From positions 119,164,640 to 119,228,639 of the forward strand of contig NC_081410.1 of assembly GCF_030272615.1 (NCBI RefSeq): a stretch of DNA of 64,000 nt. Reading direction: 5' to 3'. The notes beneath the pieces are model-generated. The model had not been told where the DNA came from and ran no database searches. It was given only the letters and a program-made list of their open reading frames with translations. The stretch is from Cryptomeria japonica. Taxonomy: Eukaryota > Streptophyta > Pinopsida > Cupressales > Cupressaceae. Position 1 is the stretch's first letter. Every line of letters begins with the position of its first letter. The position numbers and the translations under genes are program-made. Positions 22,043 to 33,500 of this stretch are shown here, piece after piece.

Positions 22043-24505
22043 TTAATCATCAAATGGATCATCTAATTCATCCTCCTCCTCCTCCTCGTTGACATTGACA
22101 TTAGATGAGCCAATGCCACTTGCACTTGCACTATAAGTTGGCTCAATTTCCGAGTCATCAAGTGTCAATGCAAGAAGCAGAGAAGCAGGAGCATCTAAAT
22201 CAATATGCTCTGGCTCTATATCCCACATCTTCGTTTCCCCTTGTGTGTAGTCACGTTGTTTGTGTGAAAGAAGACGTAGGTTGGAATGCTCATATACTAA
22301 ATTCTCCGCTTTTTTTGATAGCAGCCTATCGCGCTTTACTGAGTGGATGAAAGAGTATGTGCTCCAATTTCTTTCTGAAGCAGATGAACTAGCAACCTAT
22401 GAAGACAAAGTAAACAATTAAAGTTATACATTAACAAAAATAAAATTACTAGCAACCTATGAAGACAAGTAAACTATAAATAAACTAAAACTTGTAAATT
22501 TAAAATTTTAATTAATTAAACTTACTTGTGATAAAACTTTTATAGCGAGGGGTTGTAGGTGTTGGAAGCATGTGCCATGGAAGTACCACCAGCTATGAGC
22601 ATCCTTCTTGGATCTATGATGAAGTGCATCAACACTTAGACCATTCCCATTTGCGAATTCTTTGAACTCATTTGTAACATCTCGCAAATCATCATCGGGA
22701 TATAGTCTAAGAAATGCTGCCTTGTACCCATCAGATACTTCTAGATCTCTCCATGGTGGAATCCTTCCTGGTTTATCAAGAAACCGATTGCTATAGTACT
22801 TAGGTGTCAAGGCATAGGCAAGAAGTTGCAAAGGAGTGGTCATCTTATTCCACCTTTCTACAATAATTACTTCCATTTCTTTGAAGAATTTCTCCTGGGG
22901 ATCATTCTCTTTTTCATTTATAGTGACCTTTATTTTTTCAAGCATTGAGTCAATGCCATCATAAATCTCACCTATGCAAGGCCTATCCATGTCTGTATAG
23001 CGAATCATGCTCATGATGGGCTCAGTGATACTTAGGAGATATGTAACAAGATCCCACCATTTCTCATTCAATATTCCATCCCTAATTTTTTCTGCCCTCT
23101 TAGTGCTACTCCGTTTCCATATAGTCCAATTGGTGTTGATCACCATATTGTATAGTGCCACTCTAACTTTCACAAGTTGTCTTAAGACGATTGTGTTTGA
23201 TGCAAAATGGGTCTCAACAACCTATAACACAAATTAATGCCAAATGATTAAAAAATAAAGTCAAACTTTAAATAAGAATACACAATATAGCTTACACAAT
23301 GATATTATGAACATTGAAAATTTAAAAAAATCAGAAAATGTAAAATTAAATTACTATTTCACTTACCTTCAATAGCTCCAAATTCGAATAGGTTCTAAAA
23401 ATCCCTTGAGACATGTGGTGGTTTGTGATGAACATCTGGATGTCCTCAGCCTCTGCATACACATCTCTGATCCATTTTACTTTTTGCCCAATCCTTTGTA
23501 GCATAAGATTGAGTGAATGTACCGCACAAGGTGTCCAAAAGATGTGATCATAGCATTGCTCAACCAACAAACCAGCAGCTCTACAATTTTTTGCATTGTC
23601 CGTTATGACTTGGACAACATTGTGAGGTCCCACAGACTCAATGGCAGAGATGAGAATTTCTGCAATAAATTGGCCATCTTTTATTTTGCCCTCACAATCC
23701 ACAGCTCTCAAAAACATTGCCCTTTTAGGGGACACCGCTATGACATTGATCAAGGGACGGTTTTTAGCATCTTTCCACCCATCTAAAACAATTGTTACAC
23801 CTGTCTCAACCCATGAATCCCTTATGGGTTTCAATCCATCTTCAACCCTCTTCACCTCTTTCTCCAATAATGTTCCACGTACCTTCTCATAACCGGGCCC
23901 TTATACCCTCTTGGAGCCTCATTAACACTTTTTATCATTTGCTTCCAATATGGGGAGCGAACAACATTGAATGACAACCCATTTGCATAAATGCACCTTA
24001 CTATATCTTCGTTAGCATTGTCTCTACTCTTATTTTGGAATGCGGTTTCTAAAGGCCCCTTTGTTCTTTTACGTGTCAAGGGTGGTTCACTTTGAGGTTC
24101 ATTTGTGGCAAAGAAGGGGTGGTATTCTACTACAATACTGGGATTAGAAGGGCCTTGCATTTCCTTTGTTTTCTTTGATGTGGTTTGGTTCAATCTACGG
24201 GCTTCCCTCTCTTCTGTCGCCTCATGCTCCCTAATATATTTCATCACTGTCTCATCTGGTATAGGTTTACCATTTTTTCCAGGGAATTTTTTGATGCCTC
24301 TTCCTTTTATTCCACACAAAAGGCCTACCACCCGATGATATGAACTATTACATTCAATATCACATCCATGGCATTTCCAACGGAATCCCCCACTTCCTGG
24401 AAGTTGTTTTATAATGTCCACATATTTCCATAAGGGAGAATTTGGATCATTTCTTTGTTTTGCAATTATTTGTTCATTGCCAATGGAGGAAGATGTAGAT
24501 GCCAT
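22043..24505 (-). pseudogene. hAT transposase B, three exons, one frameshift
   Basis: Exons on the minus strand: 24505-23367, 23221-22526 and 22396-22043, joined by GTAAG/AG introns that fit the conserved protein (ELLK joins VVETH; KVLSQ joins VASSASERNW). Features in order: a BED-like region (WKCHGCDIEC); the first Asp in IVLDGWKD; the second in VITDNAKNC; TPCAVHSLNLML; the Glu in SASERNWSTYSF; an acidic tail (EEEEEDELDDPFDD). A single base is missing near 23899, in a GGGCCCGG run, so codons before and after lie in different frames. The finger also lacks the usual histidine (RVVGLLCGIKG). A leader with its own intron lies upstream (about 24636). A sequencing error at the frameshift cannot be excluded, but the altered finger argues for real decay. 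Confidence 0.85.
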
Positions 24506-25081
24506 TCTAGTTCCTATGGCAAGAAATTATAGAAACATATTCAAAAACAAAAACTAAATAATGAAAAAAAATTCAAGTTTCATGTTTGACAATTTGTGAA
24601 ACAAAAATAGTTGGAAAAAAATATTTAAAAACCTACCTCTTGCAGCCAATGGAAGCTTGAAAATGTATGGAAATGATGCTGCAACACTTGTTGAAGCTTC
24701 AAAACTCAGTCTTCAACTCCTCTTTGATCTTGGAAGCCAAATTTTGTTCACCCTTTCTTCAACCTGCTCTCATAAAACTTTTGTTTGCAACACAAATGAG
24801 GTGAAATGAGTGAATAAAATGTTTAAAAGTCACTTTTAGGTTATAACTTTCACTTTTTAGAAGGCGGAATTCAAAAAGAAATTAAATTTGCCATATTTTT
24901 GGACTTTACGGGCCGCCCAGCCACCCGGGTTCGACTGGGTTCGACTGGGTTCGACTAGGGTCGAACCACCTCTGGGTTTTTCGAACCCTGGTCGAACCCA
25001 GTTCGAACCGAACCCGTACCACGAACCCAGTCGAGCCAGGACCCGTACCAGGGGGGCCTAGAGGCGAACCCGGTAACCTAG

Positions 25082-25089
25082 ATTATAAA
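25082..25089 (+). repeat. 8-bp target duplication ATTATAAA, right copy (hAT B)
   Basis: Identical to 21703-21710. Confidence 0.85.
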
Positions 25090-25102
25090 CAATAAACAAG
25101 AC

Positions 25103-25173
25103 ACAAAATATTTTGTTTATTTTGTATATTGTAATGTCACATTACAATATACAAAATAAACAAAATATTTTGT
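25103..25173. repeat. perfect palindrome, 35-bp arms
   Basis: Arms 25103-25137 and 25139-25173 are exactly complementary around a single central C at 25138. The arms are AT-rich (ACAAAATATTTTG at the outer edge). It lies just outside hAT B, inside the presumed intron of hAT A, and would form a long hairpin when transcribed. Confidence 0.93.
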
Positions 25174-25562
25174 TTGAATAACCTAAAAATATTAGTTTTA
25201 ACTTTTATCCAATTAAAAAAAATCTAACCTAAAAATTTTAGCGAAGCCTACCTGTGCAAGGAGACTGCAGGGCATCGAACACAACAGCGGCAGGGTGTCG
25301 AACATGGCAGAGGCAAGGCGTCGAACACGGTGGCAGAGGGTCGAAGCGAACTCACTGTGTTGCTTCCTTCGGCTTCCACGCTTCTCCTGCGACTTCCTTC
25401 GGCTTCCACACTTCGAGCACTCATTTATAAAAAAATACCGAAAAAACCCTAAAATCGCGATTAAAAAATATTTACTTTTTTCAATATATGAATTTGAACG
25501 AATTTAAACGAATTTTATACTCCGTTTTAAAGTTCGGCGAATTTTGAACCTGGTGACTTAGA

Positions 25563-27471
25563 TCCTAACTAATATACGTTAAAGTTACAATAAATGGCCA
25601 TTAATATCTAAATAAATACTTTAACAATACCTTATTAATGTTCACAACTTTTGATGGCCATTGCTACCATTTCCTTAATTGTAGCCTTTCATACTTATAT
25701 CACAGTTCTTAGTTAATTTCGTTACTCCCAAACAAATTGCACGTCTTGATAAAATAAATTCTTTAATAAACAAAATATGTCTCTTCAACAATCGCAACAT
25801 GTCAATGAATTTTTTTTGGATATAGATCACACCATTTCATAATCTTTATGAATAAGACAATTTTGTCTTATTTGTAATTGTCTTTAGTACCTTTTTTTCT
25901 TATGCGTGTCTAATTAGATTCGCTGTTCTTAAGCTTAATCTCACTCTTCAATAATGAATCACTGCATCTTTTTGTTTTTACTATTTTGTCTCATATTCTT
26001 TTTGTCTTATTCTTCTTGTCATATTTGTTTTTTTGTCTTATCTGTTTTCTTCACATTAATCGCTGTCCTTTGTTTAAAATAATTTCTGCCTTGTAAAACA
26101 TTATCACTGTATTTAATATAATCAATCTCTAGCTTTTTAAAGTGATAATCATTGCTCTTTTCAATATGTATCATTGCTGCACATAATATTAATCTTTTTT
26201 TTTCTGATTGCTGCAACTTTATTACATTTGATCACTGTTCTCCTTATATGACATGATCAGCAAACACGATCAGCAAATTTTTTATGTCTTCAAATATGAT
26301 CAACCTTCATGACTTGTATCTTGGACACCAATGAAGTTGTCTAGCATAGCATTCTTTGATATGCTATTTCTATATGTAAACTTTTATATTTGTAAACTCA
26401 TACCGTCTGTCTTAACCATCTCTGCAAACTTTTATATATGTAAACTTTTATATGTGTAAATGATATTGCAGCACCTCCTTATGCTTTAAACAACAATAAT
26501 ATACAACAAAAAAATTCCCCCTTAAAGAGTCCTAATGGCATTTAAAATCTTCCTAAAGGTTGCAGCATAATATTTCACCCTTTACAAACTTTTGTCTTTT
26601 TCCCAAACTGGCGCTAGGCAAAAGTCCAAACTCCAAAAGGCAGGTCATTTATCCCCCTTGGAATGACAATTTATTTCTTGTTTTTTTGAAGGTATTATAC
26701 TATTTTGTTTCTTATGTAAAATAAAAATTTAAGTTAATGAATCCTTTAAAAATTATCACTCAGATGGGGGGCTTGGGGAAGGAGGAATTCTATTAATTCT
26801 TTATGGCCAACATTTTGTAGAAGTCCAACACCTTTGTTTACTGAAAGATTGCAATAACAATGAACAAAATAAATTTAATTAAATGTTTTTGCTAAGTTTA
26901 TAGCCACCTCCAGCAGACTAGAGAGCTTCCAGTCTTCGAAATGAACTTCCCTGTTATCTCTAAACCTCCTTCCAATTCTAAGTTAGTGATAAGATCCAGT
27001 ATAACCTTTCATCTATAGAGGAAAGCTTCAAACTTTCCATATAAAACATTATTCAGTTTATATGCAAATCCACTGTATAGAAACTATGAATTTAAGTCCG
27101 TATTTCTACAATCATAATAAATCCACTTCCTTCAGCAGGTTTACATTTATCTTTGAAAGTTCTACACAAATTAAGTTTTCTTCACGTAAGGGGAACATCG
27201 ATTCCCCTTTGTTATTTGGAGATCTTTTATAGCAGAGATTGTCTTACGCTATTTTTATCCTTGCAATTCTTTGGACATTCGGCAGCTATGATTATATAAT
27301 GAAGTGCCACTTGATTATACAAATAGAATTTGAAAAACCATTGTCTTTGATTGTTTTCTTATTAAATTACTTGCTTTGTCACATAATTCATTTTAAGTTC
27401 TCATAATAATTTTTTTATTAATAGGTCCATTCAAAGCTTAACTACAAATTTCTGTATAATCCTCTTTGCAG
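25563..27471 (+). other. presumed intron upstream of the first visible amidase exon
   Basis: AT-rich, no supported coding frame. I looked for the preceding amidase exons (the GGSSGGS-type nucleophile region and the segment after it) and did not find them here, so they lie further upstream, outside the window, or are lost. Confidence 0.45.
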
Positions 27472-27546
27472 ATGCCTCCTTGCTTCCCTATGCTGGGGAC
27501 AACTGATAATTTTAATGTTTTGGGATCACTCAAACTTGGGAAATAT
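27472..27546 (+). CDS. amidase exon 1 (as visible)
   Basis: After an AG acceptor the frame reads PPCFPMLG ... [10 protein letters not shown], matching the family just before the WF(A/N)DV segment. The only GT nearby (27547, in TTCAAGTGTAAA) leaves phase 1, but exon 2 needs phase 0; two bases appear to be missing. Confidence 0.6.
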
Positions 27547-30500
27547 TCAAGTGTAAAATAAATTCCTGCCTTTTCCTCTTAAAACCATGAGTTCAATGAG
27601 TTTATAATTTAATGTTTTATCATGGATAATTTTAAGTGTAGTATCTCCCAACACAAATTGCTGTTTTTGTAGTGGTTTGCTGATGTGTATTCTAATGACG
27701 TTTCGGACACTTGTGAACGGATTCTCACTCAACTTGCTAACAATTTTGGAATTGAAGTAAGGTTTTGAAGCCTCTTGCAAATGCATGTTTTTGAAAGAAT
27801 ATTTATCAGATAATAAATTCTTTTTCTTACCCTTTAGTACTCCCTAAACAAAAGCAAATTAGTGTTATAACTTTCTAAACAAATTGAGAACATGTTTTTG
27901 TTTGAAAATCCTTCGTTGGAAGACAAGAGAGATAATACTACCAGAACTTGAGGAAATGCGTGCGGCTCACCTTGTTTCTATTGGATCAGAGGCACTCAAT
28001 CATTTATATCCACACTTTGAGAATAGGTTTATTGCTTATCAATACTTTTATTTTGCTATATATCTCTGTTTTTTCTTTCTTTTTTTATAATCTCTTAAAT
28101 CTGTGAAAATTGAAACTGAGATGTTTTTTGTATCTGAGAATCTAATCATTGATAACAGACAAAGGAAGGCATTGTCCTATGATGTCCGTGTTAACATGGC
28201 CCTTTTTGAGTCCTTTTTGGCTGCAGACTATGTAGTTGCTCAATCTCTCAGGTAAGGAAAACTCCATTAGTTCTATGTGCTCCAAGACGAAAGACAATAA
28301 TATTCGGAAAAATTACAGTGTATACATGATCTTAATATAGAAGCTGTGCATGGCTTCCTAACCCTTGGAAGATCAATCCTGTTTCATAGGCTTCGTGAAA
28401 ACTTTATTCATTCATTTTCATTGAGAATGTAAATTATATTTATATCGTAGTCGTAAGTAATTTATTAACTTCAAGATGATTGTTTTTTTTGAGTTTATAA
28501 ACTAAATTATTTAGCCTTGATTTGTATAAATAACCTAGCAAGGCAGACCTAAGATTGCTGTTAATCCTTGTGGATATTTTCCTTGTAATCACTTCATAGC
28601 TGGAATCCCAATAATTATATCTATTTTTGCAGGAGACGTATCATGCATTACCATATGGAAGCATTCAAACATGTTGACATCATAGTGACCCCTACAACAG
28701 GGTATGTGGCCTAGCATGGCCTCAATTTTTTTATATACAACTGTCCAGCTTGAATATGTACCTTTTGCAAGATGGAAGATGACACAGTTTGTATACGTTG
28801 CAGTATGACAGCACCAAAAATACCATCATCTTCTCTGCAAATTGGAGAGACTGATTTTGAAACATCAGGTGAGCATTGCCTTTTCAAATTCCAAAGTTGT
28901 AATGTTGCTTCATGCTTGTCACCAGTGAAATTTTATAAAAAGCTTTATGTTTTCGGGATGATACTTTTTGCATAAGCATGTAAAGCCCTAGCACACCAAC
29001 TATAACTTCTGGCAATTATGACAGCTTTGTAGTCATTGCTAGTTATTAAAATTACACTAAAAAAGTTGTAAATATGCTAAATAGAAGGTACATTGACTGA
29101 TTAGGCTTAAGACATGATGGTACATTTCTCACTTTCTTGATTGTTAGGAATAAGGTGTTGTACACCTTGCACAAGAAAGAATTATTTTAATTATTTAAAA
29201 TTAATGTTTATATGTGGTGCATCTAGGAGATCTATATAGCCACATTAAATATTTATTTGGGTCCACTTGTAAAGTTGGATGTAACATTGGTTAATATTTT
29301 GTGTGGGTTGCACTTGGGGAAAATATTTAACATTAGGAAACTTAGTACTAGAAAGTACATGTTGGGGTCAATATTTTGTGTACTTATGGGTTTACCCTCC
29401 ACTTGGTTGTTTTATGTGAGTTTGATTCTATAAAAGCCAACAAATGTTTAGTGGTTGAGGTTGGTTGGTTGGCTAGTTGGTTGTTTGACTTGGTTGTCAT
29501 TATGTTAAGCTCTTTTTTGAAATGTGAATATGTATAGTACGAGATGTGTGTTTGCGTGGTTACTCATTATGTTTGAACATATAGACAATGAATTGAAGGA
29601 GCTTTATGTTTCAAAAGTATTCATTAAGACTTTGCAAGTGTATTGTAATGTTTTCAGTTTTGAATAATACATTGAGTGTGGATGCTTTTGGAGGTTGGGT
29701 TTTTCCAAGGTATATCTTGTGATATGTTTTTCATCTTTGCATTATGGTTATTTGTAAGCTTGCATGAACATCTTTCTCTCTTATGGGGCTATGTAGGAAA
29801 TGGTTTGATCAAATACAGTATAGTTTTTCTAACAAGTGGTATTAGAGCCATGGTTGTGGTTGTGAGAGTCTCCCTAATTTTTCTTTTGTATGGGCAGATT
29901 TTGATGCAAAGTTGAAGCCATGATAGCGTTGGAGAGATCTTAGACATTTCAAAGTATGAGATATGTTGTGTTGTGTGCAGGTAGAGAGTTATAGATTTGA
30001 GGGAAAAAAAACTGCATATAATATTTATTCGAAAAAAAAAATGTTAGGGGGTTTATAGGTCCCCCTTGTATCTTTTGGTACTCTTGGTTGAGAAATGGCA
30101 AAGTACTAGTTGACAGTTGATACGGGGCCTGTCATCTCTGTTGGTGGCCAATTGGTCTCCGACTAGCATTGTTGGGCTGATAGGGCTCATCCCTCAATCA
30201 TTGGACCCACTTTGGTGGAGCTCTTACACTAGCCCTTGTGGGCTCAAATTCAAACAATAAAAAATTAAAAATTTAAACATTTTTCAAAAACTTTGAAATT
30301 CGCTACCAAACGTCAGCCTATGCACCACCATAGTCCTTGCACAACCCACTCATTGATTGTTGATGTTTTTGGTACAGTACTGCCCCTACAGACTCAAATT
30401 CAAAAACTAGAAAATTGAGAATTTAAACCTTTTTTAAAAACTTTGAAGTGTGCCACCAAAAGTCAACCTACGCACCACCATTGTCCTTGCATCACCCACC

Positions 30501-33500
30501 CACCACTCATTGATGTTTGTGGTACACTCATCATTTGACTGCCATTGTAATGTCCCCATTTTCGGCTTAGGTTTATGAAGTGGAAATAATTTAATTAATT
30601 AAATTATGTTATCCAAATTCATTATTTTTGGGCAACTTCTATTTAATTAATTGCGTTTTTAAGTTGAATATTTTGTTAGGTGACTTTACTTGGTGCCAAA
30701 AGTGAAATGTTATAAAGTCACTTTTAAAAAGGGAATAATCAAGGTTACCAAGAGATGAGGGTACTTGGAGACTCTGGGGACTGGCCGGTATTGGTACGAT
30801 TAATTTTTTAAAATAGGAGACGGGGTACTCGGAGACACCAATTTTTTTTTAATATAATTTAATAATTTCCAAAAAATATCTTATGACAGAGAACTTTGAA
30901 AACAAGAACAGTTTTAAAGTTTAACATCAACTTTAAAATTGAAAAAATTGAAAAAATTGAAATTTAAATAGCTTATATTGCTAATAGCCTAATACCATAG
31001 CCAGTCCAAATTGTTTAGTGAAAGTAAGGTAATATAGGTGTTGAGCATGCTCAATATTGTTGGCTAAAAAGTAAAGGCAATTTCTCTTTAGACTATTACA
31101 ATGACAAGAAATCAGTCTTCTCAAAAAGTCTACATTGTCAATAGATACGATCACTATAACTTTGCATGGATTTTTGTCTTCCAGTGAATTAGTTTCCTTA
31201 TTAGTCATTTCTCTATGACTTTGCTTTTCTGCAAGCTTATCTTATTTATTTGCTTTACTTTTTTTGCCTTTTTACTGCATTTTGCCCTAAGTTTTCTAGC
31301 AGGAGACGTCAATGTCTGGTCAAGAGACTTCGGAGATGGCAAAAGATGTCAACCACAAGCACCCTATGCATCAAGAAGTTTCTGGAGACGTCTTCGGTAC
31401 CAGAGACGTGTCTCCATCTCTGTAATGCATCCCAGGGGTAGGAGATGGGTCTCCTGGTAACTATGGGAATAATTATTAAAAAAATATTTTTAATAATTTC
31501 AGAAAGTTCCATGTGTTGTAAAGGAGGAGAAGAAATTCATTCATAAGAATTTATCAAACCCGTGGATTCATATGGAGTTCATTATTGTGTTGAACATTTG
31601 TGCCATTCGATTCTATAGTTTTTTGGATTATGAGATTCTATTTACAGGTTTTCCAAGTTTGTAGGTAACAAATTCATTGAGGTTTGCAAGCAAGAATAAA
31701 TCTATAAGGTAAGTTATTTCTGGTGTTGGCTATTCTGATTTTTATACCTATCATTCCAGTTGTATCTCCATTTGACTGGCCATTACTTGATGGGGACATC
31801 ATAAATGAAGGTTTATTACATTCATAATTATTTGCGATAGTTTATGGTGGGTGATATAGCCAGCCGCAACATTGTGAAGAGGTGTTTGGACAAATTGTTT
31901 TGGTGAGAGTTCTATCACAAATAGGTGTCTATATTCCTGGCTGCTAATTTGAGGTGCTAAGTGAATGTAAAAAAAATATCACCGCACCTCATGGAAAGCC
32001 ATGGGAGTTTGAATCTCTAATTTTGAAGGCATCGTGGGGCTTTCCCTAGGCACCCTCCCTTATTGGTTGCATCATATTTAATATTTGTGCAATATTAAAT
32101 TCTAAAATTTGTGAAACACTCCTAATGCATGTCAAACTCTCTTAAGCTCCTTATCACCAGCCACATCCTTATTTGGGTTTTAAGCCTAAAAGGAAACACA
32201 ATGTTAAAAGATCCTTATTTGTGAAGTCCCACTACAAATAGGATTCTTTCCAGCTGTTCCACGTGCTAGGCAAATTTCAATGTTGGATGGAGAAAGTGAC
32301 CTGTTTGAAGCTTTGAGGAGCTCAAAAGTATATTGCTGACTTTTTGGGTCGATTCCTAATGCATATAAAACTCTTTTAATGTCCTTTCAACCAGAACAGT
32401 TGTTATTACCTATTGGTTTGAACTTTGAAACATAAAGGTAGTGCCACTTTTTGAAGACTCCTTTGTCAAGTAGAGCTCTATTTTTAAAGGTGAATCACTG
32501 TCTTTGGTAGCAGGAAGTAAAAAGGTATAAATCTTGGAGGTTTAATAGAAGAATTCAGAACTTGTAAGGACTGTAGTTATTTTGAGAACTCTGGACTCGC
32601 ACAACAGTGTATAACTGGGGTGAAATTGCATTCTAGGCTGTTCACTAACTCTGCTGATTATATTATCATTCAGAATTTCTAAGTAGTCTGCTACAGGTGG
32701 TTCATACTCAGCATATCCAGTTTGTATCCATGTATATCAGTTATGCAGAGAGCTGCAATAGTGCTTGGTGTCCAATTTCATATGTATGTCTATTTCAATG
32801 AATAGCTCCCAGCTGCTACTAAAGTGGTTAGTCATTTGTATCTTTCTAAAATATTGTGGAGAAACTCTAATATACAAATAATTTCTAGTTAGCAGTCTAA
32901 ATATTCATTTTTAAAGGATTGTGTTTAGTAATTATATTTGCATCCTTCGTCCAATTCATTGTGCAAAAGCTACTTGTTGCATTTTGTCAATCATTTTATT
33001 TGAGCATGGTTGAAATACACACAAAGCTCAATTTTCTGCCAAATATTTGACAAAATATTTGTGAGTAAGAAGTAAGAAAATTACAAGTTTATTGAAATAT
33101 TTTGGAGAGGACATTACACTCCTATAGCCTAAAGGAGAAGTTTTCTTTAGAGCGTATAACTTTCATGCATAGTATCGGATTTTTAACTTCTTACAATTGT
33201 TGTATATGTCTCTTCGAGCACTATGTAGTGGCATAGATTTGGTTAGTTTTGTTGTTTTTTAGACTTTGGTTGTCATGAAATTGATATTGTTTTGGATAGT
33301 TAATAAATCATAAATCTCACATACGAGATCAAGTTTTGATTTTGAATAAGTGATAGAGAGCATTTATAGAGTATTACATAATGGATTAGGTGGTTTCCTA
33401 CTTTGATGAGCAATGAGAGTTTGGTACTTGTGTGATCACTTGTAAGAGCTTGAGATTCAGGGTGTGGTTGTATGACCATCGAAATGGATTGAATGGTGAA

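Larger units (their letters stand above)
21711..25081 (-). mobile_element. hAT transposon B (3371 bp)
   Basis: Both ends and the target duplication are present. Left terminus CTAAGTTACCGGTTCGGG; the right terminus read inward is CTAGGTTACCGGGTTCGC, an imperfect inverted repeat. Subterminal regions are GC-rich with repeated GGTTCGA and GGTTCG motifs (21720-21790 and 24910-25080), likely transposase-binding sequence, while the interior is AT-rich. It carries one leftward transposase gene with a frameshift. It apparently inserted into the 5' UTR intron of hAT A and is therefore the younger of the pair. Confidence 0.88.
19200..25562 (-). mobile_element. hAT transposon A (decayed), interrupted by hAT B
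   Basis: The decayed transposase at 19345-21286 is transcribed leftward. To its right lies AT-rich sequence into which hAT B (21711-25081) has inserted. Beyond B, at about 25250, the minus strand shows a splice-donor-like CACAG/GTAGG preceded by a GC-richer leader, mirroring the 5' UTR donor of B near 24636. A likely right end is at about 25562, where the outward-reading sequence is CTAAGTCACCAGGTTC, close to B's CTAAGTTACCGGTTC. The left end was not found, so the start given is a guess. Confidence 0.5.

Noticed and set aside
26700-27471. Upstream exons of the amidase gene
   Set aside because: No segment translates into the conserved region expected just before exon 1.
31215-31460. Small protein-coding gene in amidase intron 6
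   Set aside because: The frame ends within the right subterminal repeats of hAT D and matches no domain.
30546-33118. Solo LTR from TGTAATGTCCCC to GGACATTACA
   Set aside because: The flanking pentamers (GCCAT and CTCCT) do not match, so the two ends may belong to different copies.
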